This document shows positions 12,009 to 22,875 of a DNA stretch of 64,000 nt, piece after piece. Below the pieces are notes generated by a model. The model saw nothing but the letters and a program-made list of their open reading frames with translations. It did not search any database and was not told where the DNA came from. Position 1 is the first letter of the stretch, and each line of letters begins with the position of its first letter. The position numbers and the translations under genes are program-made. The stretch is from Cycas panzhihuaensis (Eukaryota > Cycadophyta), in assembly GCA_023213395.1 (NCBI GenBank), contig CM041465.1:106709741-106773740 (forward strand), in the 5' to 3' direction.

Positions 12009-12702
12009 TTTTAATTTAGAGAACTGCCTGTATAAGCCCTAGACTGTACAATTGTACAAAATGTCGTACGGTACTCAAATTGTATGAATGAGACCAAGCA
12101 GTACCTCAAAAGAAAGGTATTGAGAAGGAGAACACTAATCTAGAAAACATTTTCCAAACAGTCCCAGATTTGGGAGATATTCAACATGCAAATGAAAACG
12201 GGCGGCTAGGTTTTTTTCATAAATCTACTTCGATCAGAGATTTGAGCCACTAAAATTCATTAAAACCAGTTCTAATATGGTTGAATAACATGTGCAGAGG
12301 TTTTCGAACTGATTTCTAGACAAAATATTTAAAAATATGTACCTCCTTCTCCAAACCCGCGCACTTGCAAAACTGGGCAAAATGACTTGTAGATGACCTT
12401 AGATGATCTCGATGTACAAGAGAAAATTGACGAGGAAGATGAGATCTAGATTCTAGCCAAGTTTCATTTTGATCTGAGAACTTGAATTTTTCTTGTTTGT
12501 ACAATCGTATGGTTCCGTACATTTGATTCCATATACCTTCTGGAGAAGCTTTCCTCTATTCTCTTTTACTTGATTCTTCTTTCTTCAAGGTGCCTTTATT
12601 TGATTTTGGCTTCTGCTTCACAAACAGACTTGTTATCTTGTCCCTGATTGGACACTTCCTCTCGCAGGCTCAAAGACGACCTTCCCTCAACCAGGTAGGA
12701 TG

Positions 12703-12718
12703 ACCTGCTTTGATACCA
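12703..12718 (-). other. primer-binding site of E
   Basis: ACCTGCTTTGATACCA is the complement of TGGTATCAAAGCAGGT. It abuts the 5' LTR at 12719. Confidence 0.88.
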
Positions 12719-12935
12719 TGTTAAACACAACTCAGAGATGAACGGAAAATACTTGATTGATTATTAAGGAGTAAACTCCTGAATATATACAGAATACAGT
12801 TTGTAACCACCAAGAACCTAATAGTAACCATTACATAAGATACTGACACTTGTCAAACACGTCCTAAGTAAGTTACAAAATTGAGGGGGCTATTACCCCT
12901 TTAGATTTCCTAAGATAAAACATTGCTTTCTAACA
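12719..12935 (-). repeat. 5' LTR of copia E
   Basis: 217 bp, TGTTAAACACAACTC to TTTCTAACA on the plus strand, collinear with 7618-7836. It lies directly beside the PBS. Confidence 0.92.
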
Positions 12936-13445
12936 TCATCTAAAGGCACTAATCTCCTATTGATATAAATTTGTTCTTTATAAAGAGGTCCTTGTACGTT
13001 TTCTTTCGTATCTTTGCATCTAGGCATCTGTTGTTCAAACGATCTAAGGCATTGGAACTATATTTCAAAGACAGACGTTTTGGTATGTGATTTGGAGGCG
13101 TTTGCTGCTAATTTGATAGATTTATTTCAAATTAAAGTGAGTGCATTACTCAATATCACATCATGGAGTTAAGTGATATCATTGTTTTTGTATCAAAGAA
13201 GAATGAATTTTGGCTAACAAATAGTAATATAGCCTTGCTCAAATATATCGGAACTAATTTTCAAATTTGAAAAATCAAAATGGAATGTATATTTATGTTT
13301 AAAAGGCTATAGAAAATTATTCTTGATGGTCCTGCCTTGATTAATGAAGAAGAGGAGGAAATTTTCAAGAAGAAGAACAGGGTAGCTATTGATGTGATGC
13401 TTGTAGCTTTTGACAAGGAAAACCTCCCTCCTTCCTACCAGTTCC
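12936..13445 (+). pseudogene. element C internal coding remnant, interrupted by D
   Basis: After an AT-rich stretch, the plus strand from about 13310 is open and protein-like, with an acidic cluster NEEEEEIFKKKN and then VAIDVMLVAFDKENLPPSYQ. The frame continues across the D insertion into the sequence at 33983 when the TSD is accounted for. I do not recognise the protein. It could be a diverged gag or a captured host exon; charge and helix-like pattern are all that can be seen. Confidence 0.5.
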
Positions 13446-13849
13446 TGTTGGAAGTTAATGTTTAATGTGTGAGTCTTCAAAGTGTTTAGGAGAATGTTGT
13501 ATCTAGGAGTCAATATTATTAGTGTATTACACACTTGTGCAAGTAAGTGGTCATTAGGTTATTGGTCAACAAATAGGTGATATGTCATTGGTTGTATTGA
13601 ACGTCATTTATCCCACATGTAACCCAAGTCTTACTACACTCTCTCCCTCATGATATATAAATAAGTGGTTGAAGTAGTGTAGATGACATTGAGTCAATAT
13701 GGAGTTCATTATAATATTATTGTTGTGGAGTCATTGTGATGAAGTCACTCTCATTATTAGTTAATGCTATCATATTATGTTCATGATATTTTGTTTTGTT
13801 GCTCTTGAGATTGAATGATCTTGAATGATTTCCATTAAATATTTTAACA
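13446..13849 (+). repeat. 5' LTR of element D
   Basis: 404 bp, TGTTGGAAGTTAATG to ATATTTTAACA. A TATA-like TATATAAATA lies near 13653-13662. The opening bases resemble the C LTR (GTTAATGTTTAATGTG against GATAATGTTTAATGCG). Confidence 0.93.
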
Positions 13850-13865
13850 CGGTATCAGCGCAGGT
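13850..13865 (+). other. primer-binding site of D
   Basis: CGGTATCAGCGCAGGT directly follows the LTR. It is a two-mismatch version of TGGTATCAGAGC plus AGGT. Confidence 0.8.
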
Positions 13866-13974
13866 CGCTTGTCAAGCTCAACGTTTTCCAGGGTCACCAA
13901 ATTATTGATGAGCGTGGAGGTGGCTCTATAGAGCCGTATGCCAACTTGTAGATCTGCTTATAGAAGGTGAAACC

Positions 13975-14519
13975 TGTTAAACCTTATGTTTACAAGTTAA
14001 GCATATATACTTTATTTTCATGTGTATTTATACTTTATGGGGTGACTTATTACTTATCTGATAAAGTGCACACCCACATTCTTTCCTAGTGACATAACAT
14101 TATGACTTAAGAGTTAACATGACCCTTATGCACTTTTACTCACTTGAGAGCCCAAAAGGACACATGTCCTACATGAAAAGGATGTAGCTTGGATGTTTGA
14201 CACTTGCCAAACATCCAACACCTTAGGTCTCTTCTGTAACTCTATATATTGAGACCATTTCTCATGTTTTCATATAAAGTTTGAGTTGTATTGTTATGTT
14301 GCCAGTTTGCTAATCAAACTGAGATTCATTTGGAAATTAGACCAATTCCATCTCCTCCACATTTTGGTATCATCTTACTCATGCTCTTTTATGTTTTAGT
14401 CTTTCATCTTGTTTACTTGAGTAAGCTTTCATTGTTAGTATTGATCTTCTTGATTCTAGAACTAGAGTTGAACATCTTTCTAGATCTTGGTTTATGTAGG
14501 CTAAATGGCATATTTAACA
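13975..14519 (+). repeat. 5' LTR of copia G
   Basis: 545 bp, TGTTAAACCTTATG to CATATTTAACA. TATATATTGAGACC near 14242 is the likely TATA region. It is homologous over most of its length to the A and H LTRs. Confidence 0.93.
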
Positions 14520-14521
14520 TT

Positions 14522-14533
14522 TGGTATCAGAGT
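14522..14533 (+). other. primer-binding site of G
   Basis: TGGTATCAGAGT lies two bases after the LTR and matches the initiator-Met tRNA site in 11 of 12 bases. Confidence 0.9.
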
Positions 14534-16898
14534 AGAAGGGTGTTCCTCTCTATTCTAATTTCTTGCTTTCAAGAAGATCTAGTTGGGTTTTACAAACCCT
14601 TTGTGACGACCTTCGCTCTCTAAAGGTAATCCAAGGCTTGTTTGTCCTAATTTTCAGCAAATCCAAGCAATTTCAATCTACTTGCAAGTTAAAGTAGGCT
14701 CATTTCAGATCTGAAAATCTTTTCCAGACAAAATTCAGTGGTGCAGCAGTCAAATATTGTTGAAAACAGTGTTCTTCACTATTCTTTCTTCATTAAAAAA
14801 TTATCTTTTGAAGAATCTTTTGTAAATCTCAGAAGTTTACTCAGTTCTTGACTGTAAATCAATCCTTTGGTTCTCATTTAGGGCCTGCAACTAATTCGCT
14901 ATAGATTTCTAACCGTGTTGGACAGATATGTTACCACTTTTCAGTGTTTTTACTTCAAAACAGTGATTTTCTGTGTTTTTTCTTTAAGAAAAAAATAATT
15001 TCTGCAAATTTAAGGCAGATCTCAGGAGTTTATATGAGATTGTGACTGCAAATCAGTCCCTCCTTCATTCCATATAGCTTGCACCTAATTTGCAGAGATT
15101 TTTTTTTCACTATTATAGGTCATTTTTTCATGCAGGGCAGGGCAAAATTCCTTAACAAAATTGCTCAGATTTATAAGTGCAGCCCTGCTTACATGACCAG
15201 CATTCTTTTGGAAGTGTCTCTGCCCTACACGAGTCTCAAGTAGTGAATTTGATGGTTGTACGTCACCCGAACAGTCCATACAGCTCCATTCTGCGTCTAC
15301 GTCCCATGCGCCCTTCTCCAACATACATCTACATCGTTCCACCTCTGTGATTGATCTCAACTCACGAAATTTTAAAGGCGCCTTCGTATCACTAGTACGA
15401 CCGCTCATATCAAATTTGGGAGCGATCCTATCGATAAATTGAGAGATATCAATCTTTGAGCGTACACGAAGTTGTGCAGCTATCGTCCCTCCATTTGACT
15501 TGCATTTTCTCTGCATGCATTAAAAGCATATCAATTGACTACTTAAAATCATCGTATTGTCATTTGAAAGGCAGATCCGATGCCAGTTTTTCGATCTGAT
15601 CGATCGTTGGTGAGAAAAATCTAGCTATTCATCCTTTTTCTCTGTCACACAAGTCCACGGAATTCTGTTTTCGAAAAAAATTCAATTTTTAACTTTAGGA
15701 TTATAACTTTATGTTATAAAATTTAAAATATTCATTAGAATATTTCTTTTTTATTATCCTTTTTTCCAAAAGTTTATTAACTTAAGCCTTTTTTAATCTC
15801 ATTTAATCACTTTTTAATGAGATTTCAGTCATTTTTTATATTTTTGAAGTCACTTTACACATTAAAAAAATTTACATTTGTGTTTTGTGACTCATTAAGT
15901 GACTTTTTAAGTCATTTTTATCATTGTAACAACAAAAAAATCACTCATTCAAGTGTTTTTTTAAGGCTCCCTACGTGGTGACCTAGTGCCCTAGTTCAAA
16001 AAGAGGCTCAAAAATCACTTTTTTAATAAAAATATCACTAATTTTCTTGGTTGGTTATGACTATTTTAAGTCTTAACACTTGGTGCATGGTGTCTACATT
16101 TGCAAAGTGACTCATTCTCATCTTCAAGTGATTATTTTTCATTAAAAAGAACCCACTTGAAGCATCATCACAAGGAAGTTCATCATTTTTATTTGGGTAC
16201 TTAGCACTTTTTTATTGATCTTTCGAAAAGTGCTTTCTTCTTAAACACTTAACGTGTTACATGTGATGTACTCAAATCTTTTACTTGGATATCTTTAGCA
16301 CTTTTTTTCACTTCTTTAAGTGCTTTGTAAAACAGTTAAAGTGTTATATTTGATCTACTAAATTGCTTCTTCTTGAAGCCACATTTGTAAGCTTTTTAAG
16401 CATTCATTTTTCAAGTACATCATCCAAGTAAAATTCATCTAAAGTCAACTTGAACACTCTTAAAAAGTGATTTAAAATCTAGTGGGAAAGGCCCTAAAAA
16501 GGTTCAAACCTTGCCTCTAAAATAACCTTAAGCTTGGTGGATTCTCTAGGGGACTAACTGACCATGCCGCCAGTGCACGACAATTAAGGTTTTTTGTGAA
16601 AAATGAGGTTCGAAAATGGTGTTATTGGAGCTATGAATCCCAGGGAAAGCATGGTACATCCATGCAGATCAACTCTACCTGCCTTGTTCTAGATTTGACT
16701 TGGTCAACCGTTGGATCTCATCTATAGATCAGGGTTGGACAAACTCAATAGCCTAGTCCTCCACCTCTCATCATTCCATTCAGTTGTTGGATCTTCTAGT
16801 AAGATCAGGACTGTTGGCTTGTTAGAAGGTGGACCTTAAGAGACGAAAACTTTGAGTTTCCAAGTTCATCTACTAGCTTCAAGAGTTTCAACTTCAAC
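14534..16898 (+). other. long leader of copia G
   Basis: About 2.4 kb lies between PBS and gag. A block at roughly 15100-15530 is richer in CG dinucleotides than its surroundings and holds an unrecognised 143-codon open frame on the minus strand (15516-15085). From 15780 to 16480 the sequence is crowded with CACTT and its complement AAGTG. The last part (16490-16890) closely matches the H leader. No gene is claimed here. Confidence 0.7.
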
Positions 16899-17716
16899 AT
16901 GGTTGCTTTAAACATGCTCAATACATGTACTATCAAATTAACAGATCAAGATAATTATCAAGAATGGAAAAGGCAAACACAAAACCTCTTGACAATGAAT
17001 GAACTTTGGGGTTATGTTTCTAAAAAAATTTCCCAACCTATACCTGTAAAATGTGATGGCATTGTTGTTGAACCAAATCTAGCTTATGTTGCTGCTTGGA
17101 ATCCAAGGATGAAATTGCCTTGGCATTTTTGCATATGATTATTGATGTACATGTTGATCAAAATATTGTGTGTGCAAAGACCTCAAAGGAAGCTTGGAAC
17201 ACTTTGTCCTCATTGTATGAAAGGCGAGATGAAGCTTGCATTATGTTGGTGAAAGCAAAACTGTATTCTTTAAAATTTGTCAAGCCTATGTCGGCTTTTC
17301 TCTCTTTTATCAAATAAATTTGTAATGAATTAAATACATTAGGCAAACCAGCTTTCAGAGATGAGCTTGTAACAACAATTGTCCATGCATTGCCTAAGGA
17401 TTATAATGGATTCATATCATCCATTACACATGATGGCTCATTTTCAATTATGTTCTTCAACCAACTTGAAAGTCTGTTACTTCAAGAGGAGCAAATCTAC
17501 CTTAAGGAAGATGATGAGCCATCCACATCAGGAGCATTCATAGCCAAATTGAAGGCCAAGCAAGGTCCCAAACCTTCATTCACAAAACAGTTTGGGAACA
17601 TGAACATTGGCACCTCAAAAGCCAATGCCATTTGTCATTATTATGGCAAGGTTGGCCACATAACTACTGAATGCAGAAAGAAGCAAGTCGATCTCCAACA
17701 ACAGAGACAACAATAG
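16899..17716 (+). pseudogene. copia G gag
   Basis: The start ATG at 16899 is supported by the equivalent start in H (25259). The N-terminus reads CTIKLTDQDNYQEWKRQTQN. A shift near 17100 moves to the frame ESKDEIALAFLHM, and a TAA stop at 17316-17318 breaks it again. The zinc knuckle at about 17632 reads CHYYGKVGHITTEC, so the second zinc-binding Cys of CHYCGK is Tyr. A nucleocapsid with this change should not fold normally. Confidence 0.88.
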
Positions 17717-19110
17717 CCACATCAGCAACATCAGAGGCAACAACGTTCGTCACAAGCCCAAGAGCAAAGAATAATAGCAACCCCCTCGGCCAAATCGAGG
17801 TGCATATCGAAGAGGTCAAAGAGGAAGGGGGGGGGGGTTCAGAGGTGGCAATCAATGCTGCTCTAATCAGTTTGTAGATGAGGATAAGCGATTTTGTGCT
17901 TATCAAACTTCAGATGTTGATTAGACATGGCTCATTGACTTGGGGGCATCTCGTCATATGACAGAGAGTGAAGAACTCCTCTATGACATTAAAGAAGGAA
18001 AGGGTTGATCAGCGACCTTTGGAAACAATGAATCAATTCATATCTCAGGTATAGGCAAAATTGCCTCATTTCATTCCCCTTCAAATCTTTCATCCACATT
18101 TTCCACAGAAGATGTCTACCTACTCCCTTCCATGGAGAAGAGTCTGCTATCTATTAGCAAATTGGACAAGTAGCAGATGAACATTTTGTTTAAAAGTGGG
18201 AATATATCATTAGTGACAAGTATGATTAGGTGGTGGCCATTGGTCATGAAGACCATGGACTTTATGAGATGGATGCAAACAATATTACACTTGATACCGC
18301 ATACTCAGTCATTCAATCAATGTCGAAGATGTAGCTTTGGCATCATCGTCTAGGCCACTTAAGCTTAGACAATATCAAGATGATGGTGAACAAAAACATG
18401 GTGCATGGGCTTCCAAGACTTTATGGATCAAAATGTCTTTGTGAAGCATGTATAATGGGAACACAACATCAATTGTCTTTTCCTAAAGGCAAAGCATGAC
18501 TCGCATCACATCCCTTGCAACTAATTCCTTCAGATTTCTGTGGACCTATGTCCACAACATCTTTTAGAGGGGCATTGCACTACATCTCCTTCATAGATGG
18601 TTTTTCACACAAATTTTGGGTTTATTTCATCAAACAGAAATCTAAAGCATTCCAGAAATTCAAAGAATTCAAACTTGAAGTGGAGAATGAATTTGGCCAT
18701 TCAATCAAAATTCTAAGGTCGAAAAATGGAGGTGAATTCACTTCAAAGGAATTCATCCAATTCTGTAAGGATAACAGCATTCGAAGACAGCTCACCATTC
18801 ATCATACTCCTCAACAAAACAGAGTCTCTGAACGAATGAACTGGACTTTGGCAAACAAAGCCAAAGCCATGATGCATGCAAGAGGACTATCACAAGCATA
18901 CTAGGCAGAAGCATTCCACACGGCTGCCTATGTGGCAAATTGGAGTCCTACATCAACAACCACCAGTATCACACCAGAGGAGGCTTGGTCTGGTAAGAAG
19001 CCTATTGTTAGTCATTTGAGGACATTTGGGTGTACTGCTAATATGCACATCCCCGATCAGCAAAGATCTAAGCTAGACAAACATAGTCTTAAATATATCT
19101 TTGTAGGTTA
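17717..19110 (+). pseudogene. copia G protease and integrase
   Basis: The protease motif near 17930 reads LIDLGASRHMTES, with Leu in place of Ser in DSGA. The pre-integrase segment HHRLGHLSLDNIKMM lies near 18340, and CEACIMGTQHQLSF follows. Integrase from 18515 has SDFCGPMSTTSF, but the second Asp region reads RSKNGGEF where A has STDNGGEF, so that Asp is lost. PQQNRVSERMN retains the Glu. A TAG at 18902-18904 and others interrupt it. Confidence 0.87.
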
Positions 19111-21060
19111 TGCCATTCACAGCAAGGCATACAAATTATATGATCCTATTGGTAAGAAAATGCATCTCTCAAAAGATGTAATCTTTACTGATGACGAACA
19201 CAAAGAGTTGGAATCAACATCCATCCAACCTCCTCTTGATAAGGGCAAAAAGATTGGTGAGGACTTCCTTCTCTCTCAATCTTCCACACCATGCACATCA
19301 TCTGCATCGGCTAGTCCGTCCACATCATCAGAATCTACTCCACTTGATCCTAGCACATCTTCTGTTGATCAACCACTCCAACCAAAAGATTTTGAGGTTC
19401 AAGTAACATCAGTTAAAAAGTTGCCCAAATGGTATACTCACACTGTTCAGGATAGCCAAATCATTAAAGTAAAATGTCCATCAAAATATCGGCAGCAAAC
19501 CAATTATGCACTTATGGCTAAAGTGCTATGTGTTGATGAGCCTTCTACTTTTGAGGAGGTATATGAAAATGAAAATTGGAAGACTGCCATGGATGAAGAA
19601 AACCATTCTATTGAAAAGAATGGAACTTGGGATTTGGTAGAATTGCCTAGGCACAAATAGGCAATCAGTTGCAAATAGGTCTACAAGACCAAATTCCACT
19701 CTGATGGGACACTCAAGTGCCAAAAGGCACAACTTGTTGCAAAGGGCTTCAAACAAAAAGAAGGCATTAACTATGAGGAGACTTTTGCACTTGTTACAAG
19801 CATGAACACCATCAGACTCATCCTGGCCTTAGCTACTCAATGCAAATGGCCAGTTTTTCATATGGACGTGAAGAGCACCTTCCTCAATGGCGATCTTCAA
19901 TAGGAGATATATTTGGAGCAACCTCCTGGTTATAAAGTACAAGGCAAGGAGCATTTAGTTTATCGCCTCAAAAAGGCTTTGTATGGCTTAAAACAAGCCC
20001 CTAGAACATGGTACTCTAAAATTGATGATTATTTTTTAAGACATGGATATCATCGATCCACATCAGATCCTAACTTATACATCAAAGTTGGGAAGGACCA
20101 TGCTATTTTTATTGTCTTGTACATTGATCACCGGTAATGACACTAAGATGATTCACATTCTCCAAGGTGATTTGAAGAGAAGTTTCGAGATAACAGATCT
20201 TGGACTTCCCCATTATTTTCTAGGCTTTGAGGTATGGCAACAGCCAGGCTATATCTTCATCTCCCAAGCAAAATATTCTTGGGACATTTTGCAGCAGTTG
20301 AGGATGCATGATTACAAACCAGCGACTACGCCTATGGAGAATGGAACAAAGTTGACTCTCAATGAGGAAGTTGAACCTGCAGATCCCACTCTTTTTCGGC
20401 AACTAGTTGGTAGCTTAATCTACCTCACCAACACTAGATCGAACATTTCATTTGTCGTTGGGATTTGCTCCAGATACATGTCTCAACCCAATCAGAAACA
20501 ATGGAATGTAGTAAAACGCATACTGAAATACATCAAAGGCACATTGCAGCATGGCCTTTAGTATGTACACAATGAGAACTCCATCTTGGGAGGGTTCTCA
20601 GACTATGATTAAGCAGATTGCCAGGATAGCCGAAGATCAACCTTGGGATACTGTTTTACCCTTGGTCTCGAAGTTGTTTCGTGGAGTTGTAAGAAGCAAC
20701 CTAATGTTACCTTGTCCTCCACGGAAGTAGAGTATAAAATTGCAGTCAGCACAGCTTGTGAGGCTATCTGGCTTCAATGGATTTTTGGAGAGCTTGGACT
20801 TGAGCAAAATCACCCCACCAAGCTATATTGTGACAATCAGAGTGTGCTCAAACTAACAAAGAATCTTGTTTTTCATGCACGGACCAAACACATCGAGGTT
20901 CATCATCCACTTCATCAGAGAGCATGTGTAGAACAGTGAGATCAACCTCCATTATAGACCTGCAGAGCAGCAAATAGTAGATATCTTTACCAAGCCTCTT
21001 GGTAGAGAAAAGTTTGTAAAATTCAGAGAAGGTCTAGGGGTCTGACTTAACATTGTAAAC
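19111..21060 (+). pseudogene. copia G reverse transcriptase and RNase H
   Basis: RT begins near KLPKWYTHTVQDS at 19420. In-frame stops occur at 19658, 19676 and 19902. [17 protein letters not shown] is intact near 19970. At the polymerase box, VLYID runs straight into a GNDTKM-type sequence, because about a dozen bases encoding the rest of the box, present in A, are missing. RNase H is readable from YLTNTRSNISFVVGICSRYM (20420) to VEYKIAVSTACEAIWL (20730) and the end near 21050. Confidence 0.88.
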
Positions 21061-21072
21061 AGTAAGGGGGGG

Positions 21073-21608
21073 TGTTAAACCTTATGTTTACAAGTTAAGC
21101 ATATGTACTTTATTTTCATGCATATTTGTACTTTATGGGGTGACTTATCACTTAAGTGATAAAGTGCACACCCACATTCTTTCCTAGTGACATAACATTG
21201 TGACTTAAGGGTTAACATGACCCTTATGCACTTTTGCTCACTTAAGAGCCCAAAAGAACACATGTCCTATATGCAAAGGATGTCGCTTGGATGTTTAACA
21301 TTTGTCAAAATCCAACACCTTAAGTCTCTTCTATAACTCTATATATTGAGACCATTTCTCATGTTCTCATATAGACTTTGAGTTGTGCTGCCAGTTTGTT
21401 AATCAAACTGATATTCATTTGAAGATTAAACCAATTCCATCTCCTCCACATTTTGGTATCATCTTACTCATGCTCTTTCATGTTTTAGTCTTTTATCTTG
21501 TTTACTTGAGTAAGCTTTCATTGTTAATATTGATCTTCTTGATTCTAGAACTATAATTAAACATCTTTCTAGATCTTGGTTTATGTAGGCTAAATGCCAT
21601 CTTTAACA
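21073..21608 (+). repeat. 3' LTR of copia G (polypurine tract 21062-21072)
   Basis: 536 bp, TGTTAAACCTTATG to CATCTTTAACA. It is preceded by the purine run AAGGGGGGG. Small indels and substitutions separate it from the 5' copy, so the insertion is not recent. Confidence 0.93.
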
Positions 21609-22306
21609 AAACCCTTAGGCCATCATTATTGCAAGTTACATCAAGCCGATGACAACGATCAATGCAAGATGGATTTTTCCAAGTAATAATGTTCTTTTAC
21701 CTTGCATTGTAAAGTAAACTTTATGCTAGGGTTTATCTTGTGAAAATTTCGATTGATGAAAATTGATGAAGTTAATGATGACATGTGAATAAAGTTGAAT
21801 TTGTTTTGTTGGCCATTGAAGTTTTGTTTTGTTCAGTAAAGTGTTGCTTTTGTACCCTCAAGGGTTTGTGGTGAAATATTGAGGATTCAAGTCAAGTTTT
21901 ATGTAAAGTCCCTTTTTGAAGAAATTTTGGCATAAAACTCAGCATGCAAAAAGTAGTTAGCTTTGAAACCCTAGTTGCTTAAAAACTCTTGTGGAAAGGA
22001 TCTACCTCTCTGCAGATATCAACATTGTGCATCATTAAGCGACTGTAGTAACCCTAGCCATGGAGGAGACCACTGTGCTAGCCAACTGTAAGAAAGAGAA
22101 TTACATGTATGGATGAATAAACCTAGTTAAAAACACTATGAAAAACAAACAAAGAAAGTTGTAACATGGTGGTTGTTTGTATTGACATGAGAGGTGACGC
22201 CCATGTGAAGGGTTTATAGCTATCATGAGGAGAGACCTACGTTCGATCGTGAGAAGATATCCACCTGCCATGCAAGAATCTGCGAACAGTGAAAAGAGGA
22301 TGAATC
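21609..22306 (+). other. element D leader
   Basis: This continues D after the G insertion. GGCCATCATTATTGCAAG near 21618 matches the C leader near 6020. No open frame of note is present. It ends where H begins. Confidence 0.7.
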
Positions 22307-22861
22307 TGTTAAACCTTATGTTTACATGTTAAGGTTATGTACTTTAATTTTTATGTAATATGTGTACTTTTGTACTTTAGGGGTGACTTATCACTTAAGT
22401 GATAAAGTGCACGCCCACATTCTTTCTAGTGACATAACGTTGTCACTAAAGGGTCAAATGGACCCTCATACACTTTTGCTCACATGAGAGCCCAAAAGGA
22501 CACATGTCCTACATGCAAAGCACGTATCTTGGATGTTTGACACTTGTCAAACATCCAAGGCCTTAAGTCTCTCATTTCACTCTATATAATGAGACCTCTT
22601 CTCATTGTCTCATAAGGGAGTTGGAGCTATATTGTTATGCTGTCAGTTTGCTAATCAAACTGCTTATTCTTTTGGAGGTTGGACCAATTCCAACTCCACA
22701 CATTTGGTATCATTTCTCTTGCTCCTTCATTTTATGCTTTGTCTCTTATGCTTTATTTTACCTTGAGAGTATTATACTTGTTAAGTATTTGTACTTCTAG
22801 AACTAGAGTGATCTTAGCTTCTAGATCTTGGGACTGTGAGGCCATTAAGCCTCTTTTCACA
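22307..22861 (+). repeat. 5' LTR of copia H
   Basis: 555 bp, TGTTAAACCTTATG to CTCTTTTCACA, collinear with the A 3' LTR. TATATAAT lies near 22583. Confidence 0.94.
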
Positions 22862-22863
22862 GT

Positions 22864-22875
22864 TGGTATCAGAGC
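22864..22875 (+). other. primer-binding site of H
   Basis: TGGTATCAGAGC, a perfect match to the canonical initiator-Met tRNA site, two bases after the LTR. Confidence 0.94.

Larger units (their letters stand above)
7618..12935 (-). mobile_element. Ty1/copia retrotransposon E, nested in C
   Basis: LTRs of 219 bp (7618-7836) and 217 bp (12719-12935) enclose a minus-strand copia gag-pol. Flanks are TCATT (7613-7617) and TCATC (12936-12940), a target duplication with one later mismatch. Order from right to left is PBS, gag with two zinc knuckles, PR, IN, RT, RH, polypurine tract. Catalytic residues are lost in PR, IN and RT, and an 80-bp tandem duplication breaks the frame, so E is dead. Confidence 0.93.
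13975..21608 (+). mobile_element. Ty1/copia retrotransposon G, nested in D
   Basis: LTRs of 545 bp (13975-14519) and 536 bp (21073-21608) are flanked by perfect TSDs AAACC (13970-13974 and 21609-21613). A long leader is followed by gag, PR, IN, RT and RNase H on the plus strand. It is related to A and H, but the LTR and coding sequence are a distinct subfamily. Many stops, a damaged zinc knuckle and loss of the polymerase box make it inactive. Confidence 0.95.

Noticed and set aside
15085-15516. 143-codon minus-strand open frame in the G leader as a gene
   Set aside because: No domain recognised, absent from the equivalent position in H, and opposite to the element's transcription. Kept only as a curiosity in the findings.
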